In this document: positions 32,785 to 41,869 of the stretch, piece after piece
How the letters are laid out: each line of letters opens with the position of its first letter
How positions within the stretch are numbered: position 1 is the first letter of the stretch
Source of the DNA: Pseudomonas sp. TH41
Lineage (GTDB): Bacteria; Pseudomonadota; Gammaproteobacteria; Pseudomonadales; Pseudomonadaceae
Length of the DNA stretch: 64,000 nucleotides
Direction: 5' to 3'
Assembly: GCF_016650695.1 (NCBI RefSeq)
Contig: NZ_JAEKFH010000005.1
Location: 620,001 to 684,000, forward strand
Made by a program: the position numbers and the translations under genes
Notes under the pieces: generated by a model
Seen by the model: only the letters and a program-made list of their open reading frames with translations
The model's database searches: none
What the model was told of the DNA's origin: nothing

Positions 32785-33956
32785 AGCGCCTTCCCCCAAT
32801 TCAATTGTCGTACTATGCGAGAAATTTGTTCCTCGTTTACGCTTCCACCTTGCGAACTTCCAGCAATCATTAATCTGTAGACAGATTGCAGCTCAAAGTT
32901 CTCCTCTCTAAATTTCGCCCCCCAAATAGCCAAAACCATCCATATAATAATATCCCTCAGTATTACCGAAGAGGTATCAGCAACACGAGAGCTTGCACGG
33001 TCCTGATAAACCTCAAACATTTTCTCAACAAACTCAGGGGACACCCAAGCCGGCAACTCAATAAACCCCGAAGCCACATTAGATCGCAGAGACTCAAAGT
33101 ATGAAAAAAACTCCACAACAAAAGTTTCATCACCATAACTTCTGGTAGACACGTAAATAAACACCAACCAACTATACACGGTCGCTTTGTTAAGCTTCCC
33201 AGGAAAACTACCTTCAGCCAATGCCTTATGAAGAATGCTCAAGCACCGCTTGGACTCGCTGACCAACTCCTCACCAAAACCAGTCTGCTCGCGATATCTA
33301 GCTGTTACTGCACCAGCGGTTACTTTCTTTTGAAGCGAACCAATTTCAAGCGCAATAAGAAACTTAGCAACAACATCATCATATGCCATTCTAGAGTTAG
33401 AAAACCCTAGATTCTCTCTAGAGAAGCCAAGCTCGACCATATAGTTTGATATATCTTTAACTTGCTGCCTAGCCTCTCCAAAGTAAGCATTCCGCTGCTC
33501 AGCCGAGGTAAGATTTGTCGGTTGATTCAACCTAAAAAATAACTCCCCTGGCTCTTCTGGACTATAGTCGGAAATCGTCAAAACCCTGATCGTAAAATTT
33601 TCAAATCTAGATATATATTTTGCAGGAAGCTCAGAAAAAAGCTTCCCCTCCAGCTCAACTAAAAAATCTTCTACTGGTTCTTGATAGCCGTTAACAGGGA
33701 ACTGACCCTCCATAAAATCCCTAATAGCAGCCAGTCTTTGTTGACCATCAAGAACTTCCTGCTTATCAGTATCCGCAATCTCAATCACATGAACTGGAGG
33801 AACATGCCATTCCCTCAAAATACTATCAATCAATCTTTGTTTTTTGGGCTTCCCCCAAACCTCTCCACGTTGAAAGTCGGGCTGCAAATCCAATCGCCCA
33901 TTTTGTATTTTACGATATACAGTCGCAATATCAGGATCAGATGGAGAGAGACGCAT
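32781..33956 (-). CDS. DUF262 (ParB-like) protein paired with the OLD-like ATPase
   Basis: A 391-residue protein with an N-terminal DUF262 domain: LQPDFQRGEVW at residues 24-34 and DGQQRL at 70-75, the latter being the nucleotide-binding signature also found in GmrS/SspE-type enzymes. The rest is helical and I see no C-terminal HNH (DUF1524) nuclease motif, so cutting would have to come from the partner. It is the first gene of a two-gene operon and is coupled by a four-base overlap to the OLD-like gene. TAGGGA eight bases before the ATG supports the start. Confidence 0.82.
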   Translation of the reverse strand: MRLSPSDPDIATVYRKIQNGRLDLQPDFQRGEVWGKPKKQRLIDSILREWHVPPVHVIEIADTDKQEVLDGQQRLAAIRDFMEGQFPVNGYQEPVEDFLVELEGKLFSELPAKYISRFENFTIRVLTISDYSPEEPGELFFRLNQPTNLTSAEQRNAYFGEARQQVKDISNYMVELGFSRENLGFSNSRMAYDDVVAKFLIALEIGSLQKKVTAGAVTARYREQTGFGEELVSESKRCLSILHKALAEGSFPGKLNKATVYSWLVFIYVSTRSYGDETFVVEFFSYFESLRSNVASGFIELPAWVSPEFVEKMFEVYQDRASSRVADTSSVILRDIIIWMVLAIWGAKFREENFELQSVYRLMIAGSSQGGSVNEEQISRIVRQLNWGKAL

Positions 33957-34161
33957 AATATTTTCCCTAAATAATCAAAAAAAACATCCAAACAAAAGGC
34001 TACAAACCAGCGACAATCTACTTAAGTAGCACTGCCAGCATTGCAAAACTTTAGTGCGCCGCGCCTCGGCACCTAACCTCACAACAAATTACCGCCAATA
34101 CAGAAGAGCATTTAGTACTCTCTACGGCAAACGCTCAATGTAAGATGGCTAGGTGCCATAC
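33957..34161. other. Leader of the DUF262 operon
   Basis: AT-rich to the left; on the minus strand TTGCAA and TACTTA lie 16 bases apart near 34020-34050 and could be a promoter for the DUF262 gene. No gene seen. Confidence 0.4.
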
Positions 34162-34437
34162 TCAAGCGTCAATCTCAACCACTTCCCCTGAATCCTGCGG
34201 AGTGGTCTGCAAAATAGAGCACGAGGCCGATCCAGTCAGTAACCATTGCTGGTAGCCAGGAAACATCCTGGATAGCGTTTCCAGCTCCTCGGCTCCAAGT
34301 CGTGCCCTCCCCTGCCCTATGTTTTTCCACCGTGAAACTGGCGTATCCCCGTTTTCCGCCAACACCTTAGGGCCCGCCATGCGCATCAGAAGAAGCGCCC
34401 TTCCTAATAGTTTTGTTAGATCAAAATCACTTTTCAT
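34162..34437 (-). CDS. Probable phage repressor-type DNA-binding protein
   Basis: A small protein (91 residues from MKSDFDLTKLL; ATGs at 34452 and 34479 are alternatives). The stretch VSRWKNIGQGRARLGAEELETLSRMFPGYQQWLLTG looks like the helix-turn-helix and C-terminal part of short prophage regulators that use an XRE-like fold. It is divergent from the rightward gene group starting at 34592, with two 19-bp repeats in the gap. The position is that of a lysogeny repressor with its operators. Confidence 0.65.
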   Translation of the reverse strand: MKSDFDLTKLLGRALLLMRMAGPKVLAENGDTPVSRWKNIGQGRARLGAEELETLSRMFPGYQQWLLTGSASCSILQTTPQDSGEVVEIDA

Positions 34438-34454
34438 ATAGTTAATAGGCATAG

Positions 34455-34500
34455 GGTTTACTATTGACTCCGATGACAATTGGTTTACTATTTACTCCGA
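34455..34500. promoter_or_regulatory. Two 19-bp operator-like direct repeats
   Basis: GGTTTACTATTGACTCCGA at 34455-34473 recurs at 34482-34500 with one change, at a 27-base period. The first copy contains a -35-like TTGACT for rightward transcription, with TACTAT 16 bases on, so binding would block it. They lie just upstream of the leftward regulator gene and are the likely targets of its product. Confidence 0.72.
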
Positions 34501-34591
34501 CACATTATCACTCTCCCAAACACTTCGCATAGCCAAGGCTCCCCAGGAACGCCCCAAGGGATCCCTTCATGCCCAGAAAAGGAGTCATCAG

Positions 34592-34882
34592 ATGATCAAG
34601 AAGACGACAGCCAACGAATGGACCCAAGCAGCCAAGACACCAGGAAGCCTCCTCAAGCATCGCAAGCGGGGTAGCACCTACAGCTTCACCATTATTGATG
34701 CCCTAAGCGGTCAGGTCCTCGCGGTGGCTCTTTGTGACGGTCAGTCGGGACGGGAGGACTATCTGGTGGAGGCTCGGGGAGAGGCTATTGAGGACGGCCA
34801 TGAGATCACCACGGGAGAGCTCCTCAGCGCAGTAGAGAGAGCCACCTGGATACAAGGTATTCACGTTACCGCATCCGCCTAA
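34592..34882 (+). CDS. Hypothetical early protein 1 of the element
   Basis: A 96-residue protein, not recognised. AAGGAG lies seven bases before the ATG. The middle, SYSFTIIDALSGQVLAVALCDG, is predicted beta structure; the C-terminal half is acidic and helical. It is the first gene to the right of the operator repeats and probably opens the rightward transcript. Confidence 0.65.
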   Translation: MIKKTTANEWTQAAKTPGSLLKHRKRGSTYSFTIIDALSGQVLAVALCDGQSGREDYLVEARGEAIEDGHEITTGELLSAVERATWIQGIHVTASA

Positions 34883-34906
34883 ACGACGACCTAATTGGAC
34901 CGAACC

Positions 34907-35371
34907 ATGACCGACTTCATTAAGCAGCTACCGCAGAATGCCCCTAAAGAAGCACTTCCGTTCCTTGCGGATCTCTTTCATTCAGCCTGGGCCGACTCTG
35001 GAGACCTGAATGAGGACACCCTGGCATTACTCACCTGGGCCGAAACGCAAACCACCCGAGCTCAGCTTAAGGCGCTCGAATCGGCGCTCGAATCGGACCA
35101 CCACCCTAGGTCAATGAACTTCGTTTACTTGGACTCCTGGAGGTTCACCTATGGAGCCTTTAACGCCACTACGGGGTGTCAGTGGGCGCGGCATAGCTTC
35201 CAAGAATGGTTGGTGGTCGGCGCGTTTAATGAACCTGCGTGGACTTGGCGAGCATTGAAAGGACTCCAGTTCGGGACTAATCCGATCCCGCTCCAGTCAC
35301 TCCTCCCGCCAGCCCTTCGGGACCTCTTGAAGGTCTCCCCTACTAGAGAACTGCCCAGGCGTAAATCCTGA
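34907..35371 (+). CDS. Hypothetical early protein 2 of the element
   Basis: A 154-residue soluble protein (MTDFIKQLPQNAPKEALPFL) with Trp-rich central part (LDSWRFTYGAFNATTG, WLVVGAFNEPAWTWRALKG). No known domain recognised. The ATG at 34907 is preferred to a TTG at 34895. It follows the preceding gene by 24 bases in the same direction. Confidence 0.65.
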   Translation: MTDFIKQLPQNAPKEALPFLADLFHSAWADSGDLNEDTLALLTWAETQTTRAQLKALESALESDHHPRSMNFVYLDSWRFTYGAFNATTGCQWARHSFQEWLVVGAFNEPAWTWRALKGLQFGTNPIPLQSLLPPALRDLLKVSPTRELPRRKS

Positions 35372-35482
35372 AGGAATCCCAGGGTGCTGCTCCGTGAAAT
35401 CTGTAATGGCCTAGGTCAGATCATCCACCAGATTTCACGCAGGAACTCCCTTCTCAAATTCAATCAACCAGCAGGCCCAACT

Positions 35483-35824
35483 ATGTCAGTCCAATCGCTC
35501 AGTGATCTTCTCCAACGGTTCGATCTAGTGGATGAAGGAGAAATCTCTATAGAAGTTCCAGCAGTCCTACAAAGCGCTTTCACCATTCTTCAGACCCTTA
35601 TGGCAATCATTCAAACGGAAGGTCCTAGCGCCCAAGTGCGTTTACCGATTCCCGGCGAATGGAGGCGCCTTCAAGAACTGGCAGACGACTACTCGACTCA
35701 ACTCAGTCTGAAGGTCAGCCCAAGAGCCTATGGAGAAATCACAGTCAAAGGCTATAGCACCACAGCCCTGCGCTATGCCTACGATCAGATTTTGACTAAT
35801 CCCAAGGGTGTCACGCTTCACTAA
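35483..35824 (+). CDS. Hypothetical early protein 3 of the element
   Basis: A 113-residue protein starting MSVQSLSDLLQRFDLVD. No domain recognised; helical N terminus and mixed C terminus. An in-frame upstream start at 35384 exists but overlaps a non-coding looking stretch. Same transcript direction as its neighbours. Confidence 0.6.
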   Translation: MSVQSLSDLLQRFDLVDEGEISIEVPAVLQSAFTILQTLMAIIQTEGPSAQVRLPIPGEWRRLQELADDYSTQLSLKVSPRAYGEITVKGYSTTALRYAYDQILTNPKGVTLH

Positions 35825-35833
35825 TTTCAGTTC

Positions 35834-35850
35834 CTCCCCACCTTAGATCC
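35834..35850. repeat. 17-bp motif shared with 41538-41554
   Basis: CTCCCCACCTTAGATCC recurs as CTCCCCACCTTGGATCC at 41538-41554, and its first ten bases once more at 41512-41521. All copies lie in gaps upstream of genes. They may be promoters or processing sites shared by the element's transcripts. Confidence 0.55.
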
Positions 35851-35873
35851 ATAAACCCACCGAGAGAACGGAA

Positions 35874-36194
35874 ATGGTCGACACCCTCGAAGAAACAGCT
35901 GTAACCCACAAGATGCTCTCCGCACGAATGCTTCACTGCGCCCACGATTTGGAAGGTGTTGTCGGTGCCGTTGTGTTTGAACACTTATTCACTGACGGGC
36001 GCTGCTACTCGGTCCACTCCTCACCTGTGAACGGCTCACATGCACACCTCACGACTGAGCAGGTTTTCTCCGATTATGCAGAAGCGAACGCCGCCTATGA
36101 GGAACTGCTAACGCTACTAAGCAACCAGGTTGGCCCCATGGAACGCCAGGAGGTCCCCGAGAGCTTCAACCAAACAATTCACGCAACCAACTAA
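35874..36194 (+). CDS. Hypothetical early protein 4 of the element
   Basis: A 106-residue acidic protein (MVDTLEETAVTHKMLSARML), not recognised. It precedes the ejection protein genes by 15 bases, so may be co-transcribed with them. Confidence 0.6.
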   Translation: MVDTLEETAVTHKMLSARMLHCAHDLEGVVGAVVFEHLFTDGRCYSVHSSPVNGSHAHLTTEQVFSDYAEANAAYEELLTLLSNQVGPMERQEVPESFNQTIHATN

Positions 36195-36209
36195 CCAAGG
36201 ACAGAACAT

Positions 36210-36842
36210 ATGTCAGCAGCAAGCGGAGCACTTGCAGGCGCTCAAGCAGGATCAGCGGCGGGTCCTTGGGGCGCGGCTATAGGCGCTGTCATCGGGCTTT
36301 TTCTCGGTGGCAAGGTAGATAAGGAAAACCGAAAGCGGATCGAGGAGGACTACAAGGCCCAGGTCTCGGCAATGGTCCAGACCTACAACTATGCAGGCCA
36401 AACAACTGACCTGGAGGTTCAAGCAGCCTCCGAGCAAGCCGCCGCTGACCTCTCCAACATGCAGTCGAACTCCCTAATGAACATCGCTGCTCTTCGGGCG
36501 GCATCTTCAGAGACGGGCATGGAGGGGAATTCCATGGATCGTGTCATGCGGATAGCCAAGGGTTCCGACCTGAGGGCCGAAGACAGCGTGAAAGACAACT
36601 TCAGTCGCACTGTGGCTCAGTCCCTATTGATTAAACAGACCAACCAGATCAGCGCTCAGTCCAATCTCAATGAGCTACGCCGTTCGGTAGTGAACTCCCA
36701 GCCTTCCAAGTGGACTCAGCTCCTTTCTCTAGGCCAGCAAGCCGCAAATACCTATAGCGCGTACAAGGCTAACAACCCGTCTAAGGGCGCTAACCAGACA
36801 GGTGCTAACACAGGCCAAGAAGGCAATATCACAGGAAAATAG
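36210..36842 (+). CDS. T7 gp14-like internal virion (ejection) protein
   Basis: The 210-residue protein starts with a glycine/alanine-rich membrane-like stretch (GALAGAQAGSAAGPWGAAIGAVIGLFLGGK) then a long helical region with QAAADLSNMQ and LLIKQTNQISAQSNLNELR. This is the layout of internal core protein B of T7-like phages, part of the channel that leads DNA across the cell envelope. The gp16-like gene follows after 162 bases; a gp15-type gene is not seen between them. Confidence 0.75.
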   Translation: MSAASGALAGAQAGSAAGPWGAAIGAVIGLFLGGKVDKENRKRIEEDYKAQVSAMVQTYNYAGQTTDLEVQAASEQAAADLSNMQSNSLMNIAALRAASSETGMEGNSMDRVMRIAKGSDLRAEDSVKDNFSRTVAQSLLIKQTNQISAQSNLNELRRSVVNSQPSKWTQLLSLGQQAANTYSAYKANNPSKGANQTGANTGQEGNITGK

Positions 36843-37004
36843 GCGCCTGATCACCCTTTCAACTAGCTGTTTCCCTACAGCCATTCTTCAAATATCCAGC
36901 CCGTTTATTCCTGTCGTCTGAGTCTGTCTGAGTGCCCTTGTGGGGGCGCTGGAGTCTCAGGCGGAAGGGAACCAGACGGCAGCAACAAAAAAGGAAACCA
37001 CACA

Positions 37005-40000
37005 ATGCGCAATGACGCCGACGCTACCTCTTTGCCTACAGAATCCCCCTACCGAGCTCTCTATGCAGCCGCTGGGGAAGCACATGGCGTAAGTCCTGAC
37101 CTCCTTGAGCGTCAAGGCTTCGCGGAATCCAGTTGGAATCCTCAGGCAGTAGGCCCAATGACCAAGTACGGTCAGGCAAAGGGTCTCTCTCAGTTCATCC
37201 CAGGGACCGGCAAGGCCTACGGGTTGGAGACCGATGAGGACTTCCATAACCCAGAGAAGTCGATTCCTGCACAAGCACGCTACATGGCTGACCTGAAGAA
37301 ACGCTTCGGGGGCTCCGATGAGCTGGCTCTTGCGGCCTACAACATGGGCCCCACAGCTCTCCAACGGAAGATCGACAAGGCCGGTGGGATCATCGAAAAC
37401 GTGGACCTCCCAGAGGAAACCCGTGGGTATCTCCAGAAGATCCTTGAGGGAAAGCAATCAGGCTGGGCAGCAGATGGCACACGAGCGCCTAGCCGTATCA
37501 ACTTCGGGACCACTCAGGCTCCCACTGAAAGTGCCATCGACCAGATCGCTTCCGCTACTCCTGAAGAACTCGGAACGGACTCCGAGAGATCCAAGTGGGA
37601 TGCCTTCACTGAAGGTCTTCAGCGCTCCTCCATCGGCTCTGATATTCGCTCTGGCCGAGTAACCATTCCGGTAACTGAGCGGGACATCGACTGGGTTCCC
37701 AATGAGGACGATCTCCAGAAGGTCACAGCAGCGGGGATCGGTGAAGCCGGGGCCTCGTTCGTATTCAACCACGCATATTCAGGAGAGGACCTTGATGGAC
37801 TCATTGAGATCGCCAAAGAAAACCGAGCCAGTGCGGCTGCTGATGGGCGTCAGGGAGTCCTTACGTCTTTGTCAAGCGGACTTGGGGAGATGCTCGGTGA
37901 CCCAGTTACATACAGCGCCCTCTTCATCCCTGGAGGAGCTCAAGTTGGTCGCCTCTTCAATCCAGGAACAGCTCGAATCCTTGCCGGATCACTTGGAGCA
38001 GCTACAGAAGGGGCCGCTTACGGAGCCCTCACAGAGTCCCTGCGAGAAACCTCTACAGGCGTCGATGCGGACTACAAATCAGCAATCCTCGCTGGAGCAG
38101 TTGGTGGGGCGGCGCTTCATGGTGTCGCAGTAGGGATCAAGAAAGCTCTCGGCAAGACGGACAGCATGGATAGCTTCCGATATGTCGAGGATGCGGAAAC
38201 CTCCAAGACCCTTGAGGACGCCGGGATCATTCCCGAGCAAGGTTATCAGCCTGGGCCACTCACCTCGAAGGTCCTCAAGGAAGACACCTTCAACCCTGTG
38301 GCGAGGTTCTCAACGATTGGCGAACGGATGAGCTCCAGTCAAAACGAGGACATCCGCACAGCCGCTATGGGCCTATTCCGAAACGACAAGGGCTATAAGG
38401 ACGGAACCACTGGCCTTGGGCGGATGACTGGTGAAGAGGTCAAGCGGAACCTGGACAACGAGTGGTTCGATGTCGATTCCACTTATGCTCGCCATGCCAA
38501 CGGCTACATCACCTCGAAGCGCTCCTCGGGACTCTCCAAGGCAGAACTTGAGGAAGAGTTTGGCTACCTCGTAACGATGGCTCGTGAAAGTGGTAATCGT
38601 CAGGGGCTTCCTAAAGGGGTCTCTGAAGCGGCTGACCTGATGGGTAACTTCTATGATCGCCGAATAGGTGACGTGCTGACCCCAGCGAGACGCTACGGAA
38701 CTGGCGCTGACATCATCGACAATCCCAAGGAATGGGCAGGTGTCGCCAACTACTCCCCTGTGATCATGGATACCGCCAAGATTGCCCGAGCATCGGCTAA
38801 GGCTGGTGGCGATGATCGTCTCCTGGAGATCGCTGGGAGGGCTCTCTATGCCTCCCTCGGGAATCCACAGGTTCGCGCCAAGGCTATCCAGGCGTATGAG
38901 GAAGAGTTCGCCAAGTTGGCTGAGAAGGCCTTGAAGAATGCGGAGACTCCTGAAGGTGCGGCAGGTGCTCAAGAGATGGCCCGAAAGGCTCTCGATGAGA
39001 TCGGCAAGCTGACCTCGGACTTCCGCCGCTGGGCATTCCAGAAAGCGAAGAACCAGGCTCTCGGTTACGTGGACCAGGACATGAGCCGCATCAAGGCCCA
39101 CCTGTACAAGACCATGGATCCGGCTGAGCTGCCTGACTTCATGCGCTCCCGTGGGATCTTTAGCACGGACGCTAATATCACCCTGGCGGATGGCTCCCAA
39201 TTCAGCATCAACAAAGACCTCCGTAGTGGTGATGTGCGGGCAATCATGCACAGCTACCACAAGCGCACTGCTGGGGATCTGGCAATGTCCGTGGGGCTTG
39301 GTGACAAGGGGTTCGCAGGATTCTCCGAGAGGCTCTCAAGGATTGAGCAGCAGATCGCCAAAGCTACTCGGGACGATAATCCCAAGCTGAAGCGGCAACT
39401 CCAGGGCGACCTCAATGCCATGAAGATTGCAGCCAAGAAGATGTACGGCATGAGCCTCAATCAGGATGGTAGAGGTGCTGCTGATATGCTGGCCGGGTCA
39501 CTGACTAACCTCTCTTTCGTGGCGAAGTCGGCCTACATGGGCCCAATGAACTACACCGAGATATCCTCAGGGCTTGCCAACTACGGCATGGGGTTCTTCT
39601 TCAAGGCTCTCCCTGGGGTCGGTGAGATGTTCCAGCGGGTAGCCAAAGGAAAGTCCACGGCTGATGACCTGATGCTCCTGCAAAACCGTCTTTGGGGTGA
39701 GGAGCTTCACGATGTGGTCTACCCGTCTCACCTGCATACGGCGTACACGGTAGCGAAAGAAAGTGCCCCAGCTCCCATCGCGGCTGTTTTCGCAGGGACC
39801 TCCCGACTGGCCCAAGTGGCACCCTCAGCGAAACTCTTGGGGGCAACCACTAACCGGATCGTCAAGGCAGCTCAGGAAGAGTTCCTTGCGACTCTCGTTC
39901 GGCATGCCCACGGGAGCTCCTCGAAGGTCTTCTCGCCGGCCAAGCTGAAGCACATGAACGTGGATCCTACCTTGTTCTCGAAGGTCCTGGCGCACGTCAA

Positions 40001-40847
40001 GAAGAGCTCCAAGGTGGGCTCAAAAGGTCAGCTCTCGCTGAACGCTTCGAGGCTCCTCAAGGGTTCCGGTAAGGATGCCCTGGAAGCACGTCAGGTTGTC
40101 GCTGAGATCCGCCGTATGGGCGATATGGCAGCAACCGATGTGATCCAGCGCCCTTCCCTCGGTGACACCTTCATATGGGCTGATTCCAAGAACCCCTTCA
40201 TCCGCTTTCTGACCCAGTTCCAGACTTTCTCAATGAGGTCCCTGGAGAAGAAGTTCCTAAAGGGGGCCAACCGGATCCGCAATGGGGACATCGATGAAGC
40301 ACTCCAGATGAGTCTCTCCCTGGGACTCTCCGCGATGGGCACCACAGGCTTTGCCATTGTTCGTGCTCAGACAATCCGTGATGAGGATAAACGCCGGGAG
40401 TTCTACAAGAACGCCTTGGGCTATGACTCGGATCTAGACAAGTGGGACCCGACAACACTGGCTGTAGCTGCCCTGAAGCGTTCTTCGTACCTCGCTGCAC
40501 CTTCCATGGCATACGACACCATTGGGACCCCTTTGGGGCTTCCTTATGCAGGTCTTGCGAGGACCACGAGGGACACTGAGGACTTCAATGGTGACAAACC
40601 CGCGAAGGCCTGGAGAGGGCCTGACCTGGGGAACATCGCTGGGAACTTCCCCGCAGTGAAGTATGGGACACAGTTGGGGCAATCCGTGGTTGCAAGTGCG
40701 AACCTCCTGCGACCTGACCTGGATCCTGAGCAGGTAGAGCGTCAGAAGAAACTCATCTTGAACAACCTCAAGGGGATCCTTCCGAACGACCCGGCGACTC
40801 AGACAGCCCTCGGATGGCTGATGGAACACGGAATGTACGAGCCATAA
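37005..40847 (+). CDS. T7 gp16-like internal virion protein with lytic transglycosylase domain
   Basis: A 1280-residue protein, close in length to T7 gp16 (about 1320). The N terminus is a soluble lytic transglycosylase fold with catalytic E41 in GFAESSWNP, the GLSQFIPGTG and LAAYNMGP motifs. A very long helical remainder follows, ending in membrane-active segments (AAFAGTS-, AMGTTGFAIVRAQ regions). In phages of this group it is ejected first and opens a path through the cell wall. AAGGAA before the ATG supports the start. Keeping this gene without capsid or tail genes is odd and is discussed under findings. Confidence 0.85.
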   Translation: MRNDADATSLPTESPYRALYAAAGEAHGVSPDLLERQGFAESSWNPQAVGPMTKYGQAKGLSQFIPGTGKAYGLETDEDFHNPEKSIPAQARYMADLKKRFGGSDELALAAYNMGPTALQRKIDKAGGIIENVDLPEETRGYLQKILEGKQSGWAADGTRAPSRINFGTTQAPTESAIDQIASATPEELGTDSERSKWDAFTEGLQRSSIGSDIRSGRVTIPVTERDIDWVPNEDDLQKVTAAGIGEAGASFVFNHAYSGEDLDGLIEIAKENRASAAADGRQGVLTSLSSGLGEMLGDPVTYSALFIPGGAQVGRLFNPGTARILAGSLGAATEGAAYGALTESLRETSTGVDADYKSAILAGAVGGAALHGVAVGIKKALGKTDSMDSFRYVEDAETSKTLEDAGIIPEQGYQPGPLTSKVLKEDTFNPVARFSTIGERMSSSQNEDIRTAAMGLFRNDKGYKDGTTGLGRMTGEEVKRNLDNEWFDVDSTYARHANGYITSKRSSGLSKAELEEEFGYLVTMARESGNRQGLPKGVSEAADLMGNFYDRRIGDVLTPARRYGTGADIIDNPKEWAGVANYSPVIMDTAKIARASAKAGGDDRLLEIAGRALYASLGNPQVRAKAIQAYEEEFAKLAEKALKNAETPEGAAGAQEMARKALDEIGKLTSDFRRWAFQKAKNQALGYVDQDMSRIKAHLYKTMDPAELPDFMRSRGIFSTDANITLADGSQFSINKDLRSGDVRAIMHSYHKRTAGDLAMSVGLGDKGFAGFSERLSRIEQQIAKATRDDNPKLKRQLQGDLNAMKIAAKKMYGMSLNQDGRGAADMLAGSLTNLSFVAKSAYMGPMNYTEISSGLANYGMGFFFKALPGVGEMFQRVAKGKSTADDLMLLQNRLWGEELHDVVYPSHLHTAYTVAKESAPAPIAAVFAGTSRLAQVAPSAKLLGATTNRIVKAAQEEFLATLVRHAHGSSSKVFSPAKLKHMNVDPTLFSKVLAHVKKSSKVGSKGQLSLNASRLLKGSGKDALEARQVVAEIRRMGDMAATDVIQRPSLGDTFIWADSKNPFIRFLTQFQTFSMRSLEKKFLKGANRIRNGDIDEALQMSLSLGLSAMGTTGFAIVRAQTIRDEDKRREFYKNALGYDSDLDKWDPTTLAVAALKRSSYLAAPSMAYDTIGTPLGLPYAGLARTTRDTEDFNGDKPAKAWRGPDLGNIAGNFPAVKYGTQLGQSVVASANLLRPDLDPEQVERQKKLILNNLKGILPNDPATQTALGWLMEHGMYEP

Positions 40848-40875
40848 CGGATTAGCGGCCACTGAAGGACACGAG

Positions 40876-41472
40876 ATGAAGCAACGTAAGGGCACCTGCG
40901 CGGAAAGGCGCACAGGAGAGTTTCTCTATGAAGGAGTTAGGGCCAAACCCATCAAGGGTTTCCCAGGGTATGCAGTGACCATCGACGGGCGGGTTCTTAG
41001 CTTCAAAGGGCGGAAGCCTCGCGAGCTGCGCCCTGCGGATAACAAAGGCTATCTACTTGCATGCCTCAGCATGAACGCTAAGACCTACGGGCGGCTTGTC
41101 CATAGATTGGTCGCTCAGGCATTTATCCCAAACCCGGATGGGAAACCCGAGGTAAATCACAAGGACAGCAACCGGAAAAACAACAGAGCAGAGAATCTCG
41201 AATGGATGACACCCAAAGAAAATACCGCGCACTCGAAGTCAGGACCAGCGATGCAGGAAAAAGGAGGCATTAGGCTTCTTCTTGCCAACCTTAAGTTTGA
41301 AGCTCAATTCCGCGTCGATACAGAACCTCGTGCTCTGTACATCCTGCGTGAAGGTGGGACGATCTATGACGTGGTGAAACACATTGCCGGTGTCAAGCTG
41401 AAACCGGAGTTCGTGAAGGGCCTGGATATCAAAACGAGGCGATTTTTACGGCAGCAAGGAGTCCTCTTCTGA
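40876..41472 (+). CDS. NUMOD4/HNH homing-type endonuclease
   Basis: The 198-residue protein has a NUMOD4-type start (FPGYAVTIDGRVLSF) and an HNH core: LVHRLVAQAFIPNPDG, VNHKDSNRKNN, NLEWMTPKEN. Such endonucleases cut sites in related phages and spread to the cut copy. The C-terminal part is a separate domain not recognised. It begins 28 bases after the gp16-like gene and is likely a mobile intruder within the late region. Confidence 0.85.
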   Translation: MKQRKGTCAERRTGEFLYEGVRAKPIKGFPGYAVTIDGRVLSFKGRKPRELRPADNKGYLLACLSMNAKTYGRLVHRLVAQAFIPNPDGKPEVNHKDSNRKNNRAENLEWMTPKENTAHSKSGPAMQEKGGIRLLLANLKFEAQFRVDTEPRALYILREGGTIYDVVKHIAGVKLKPEFVKGLDIKTRRFLRQQGVLF

Positions 41473-41869
41473 GGGCTCTGTCCGTTGACATTTCTAAGGT
41501 CAAAAGCCCTTCTCCCCACCTATAAGAGCGTTCGTTTCTCCCCACCTTGGATCCCCCCCAGAGCACATATAGAGGAGACACAGCTCTCAGGGAGTGCTCA
41601 GTTGTAACTCTCAGGAGTTCCCAAGGTGAAGAGCCTCGGGAGTTCCTGAGCCCTGCCTACTGAGTGCTTGCTTGGGATGTGATCAATCAATGATTAACCA
41701 TCCACACACTGACTGCTGAGATCACTGCACTCAGACTGCACTGAAATTCCCCTCCAGCCCAAGTATCACGCCCCCCCATCGCCCCCTTTCTAGAGATTAG
41801 GGATTCCCTTCTTGTGGAGTCCTAACGGACGGGCTCATCACATTGATAGTCATCAAATCAGGATGCTGT
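41473..41869. other. Intergenic region before the winged-helix gene
   Basis: Nearly 400 bases without a clear gene. It holds the 17-bp motif at 41538-41554 and its shorter copy at 41512, a purine-rich AGAGGAGACA stretch, and a poly-C run near 41770. A promoter and leader for the next gene are likely. Confidence 0.5.
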
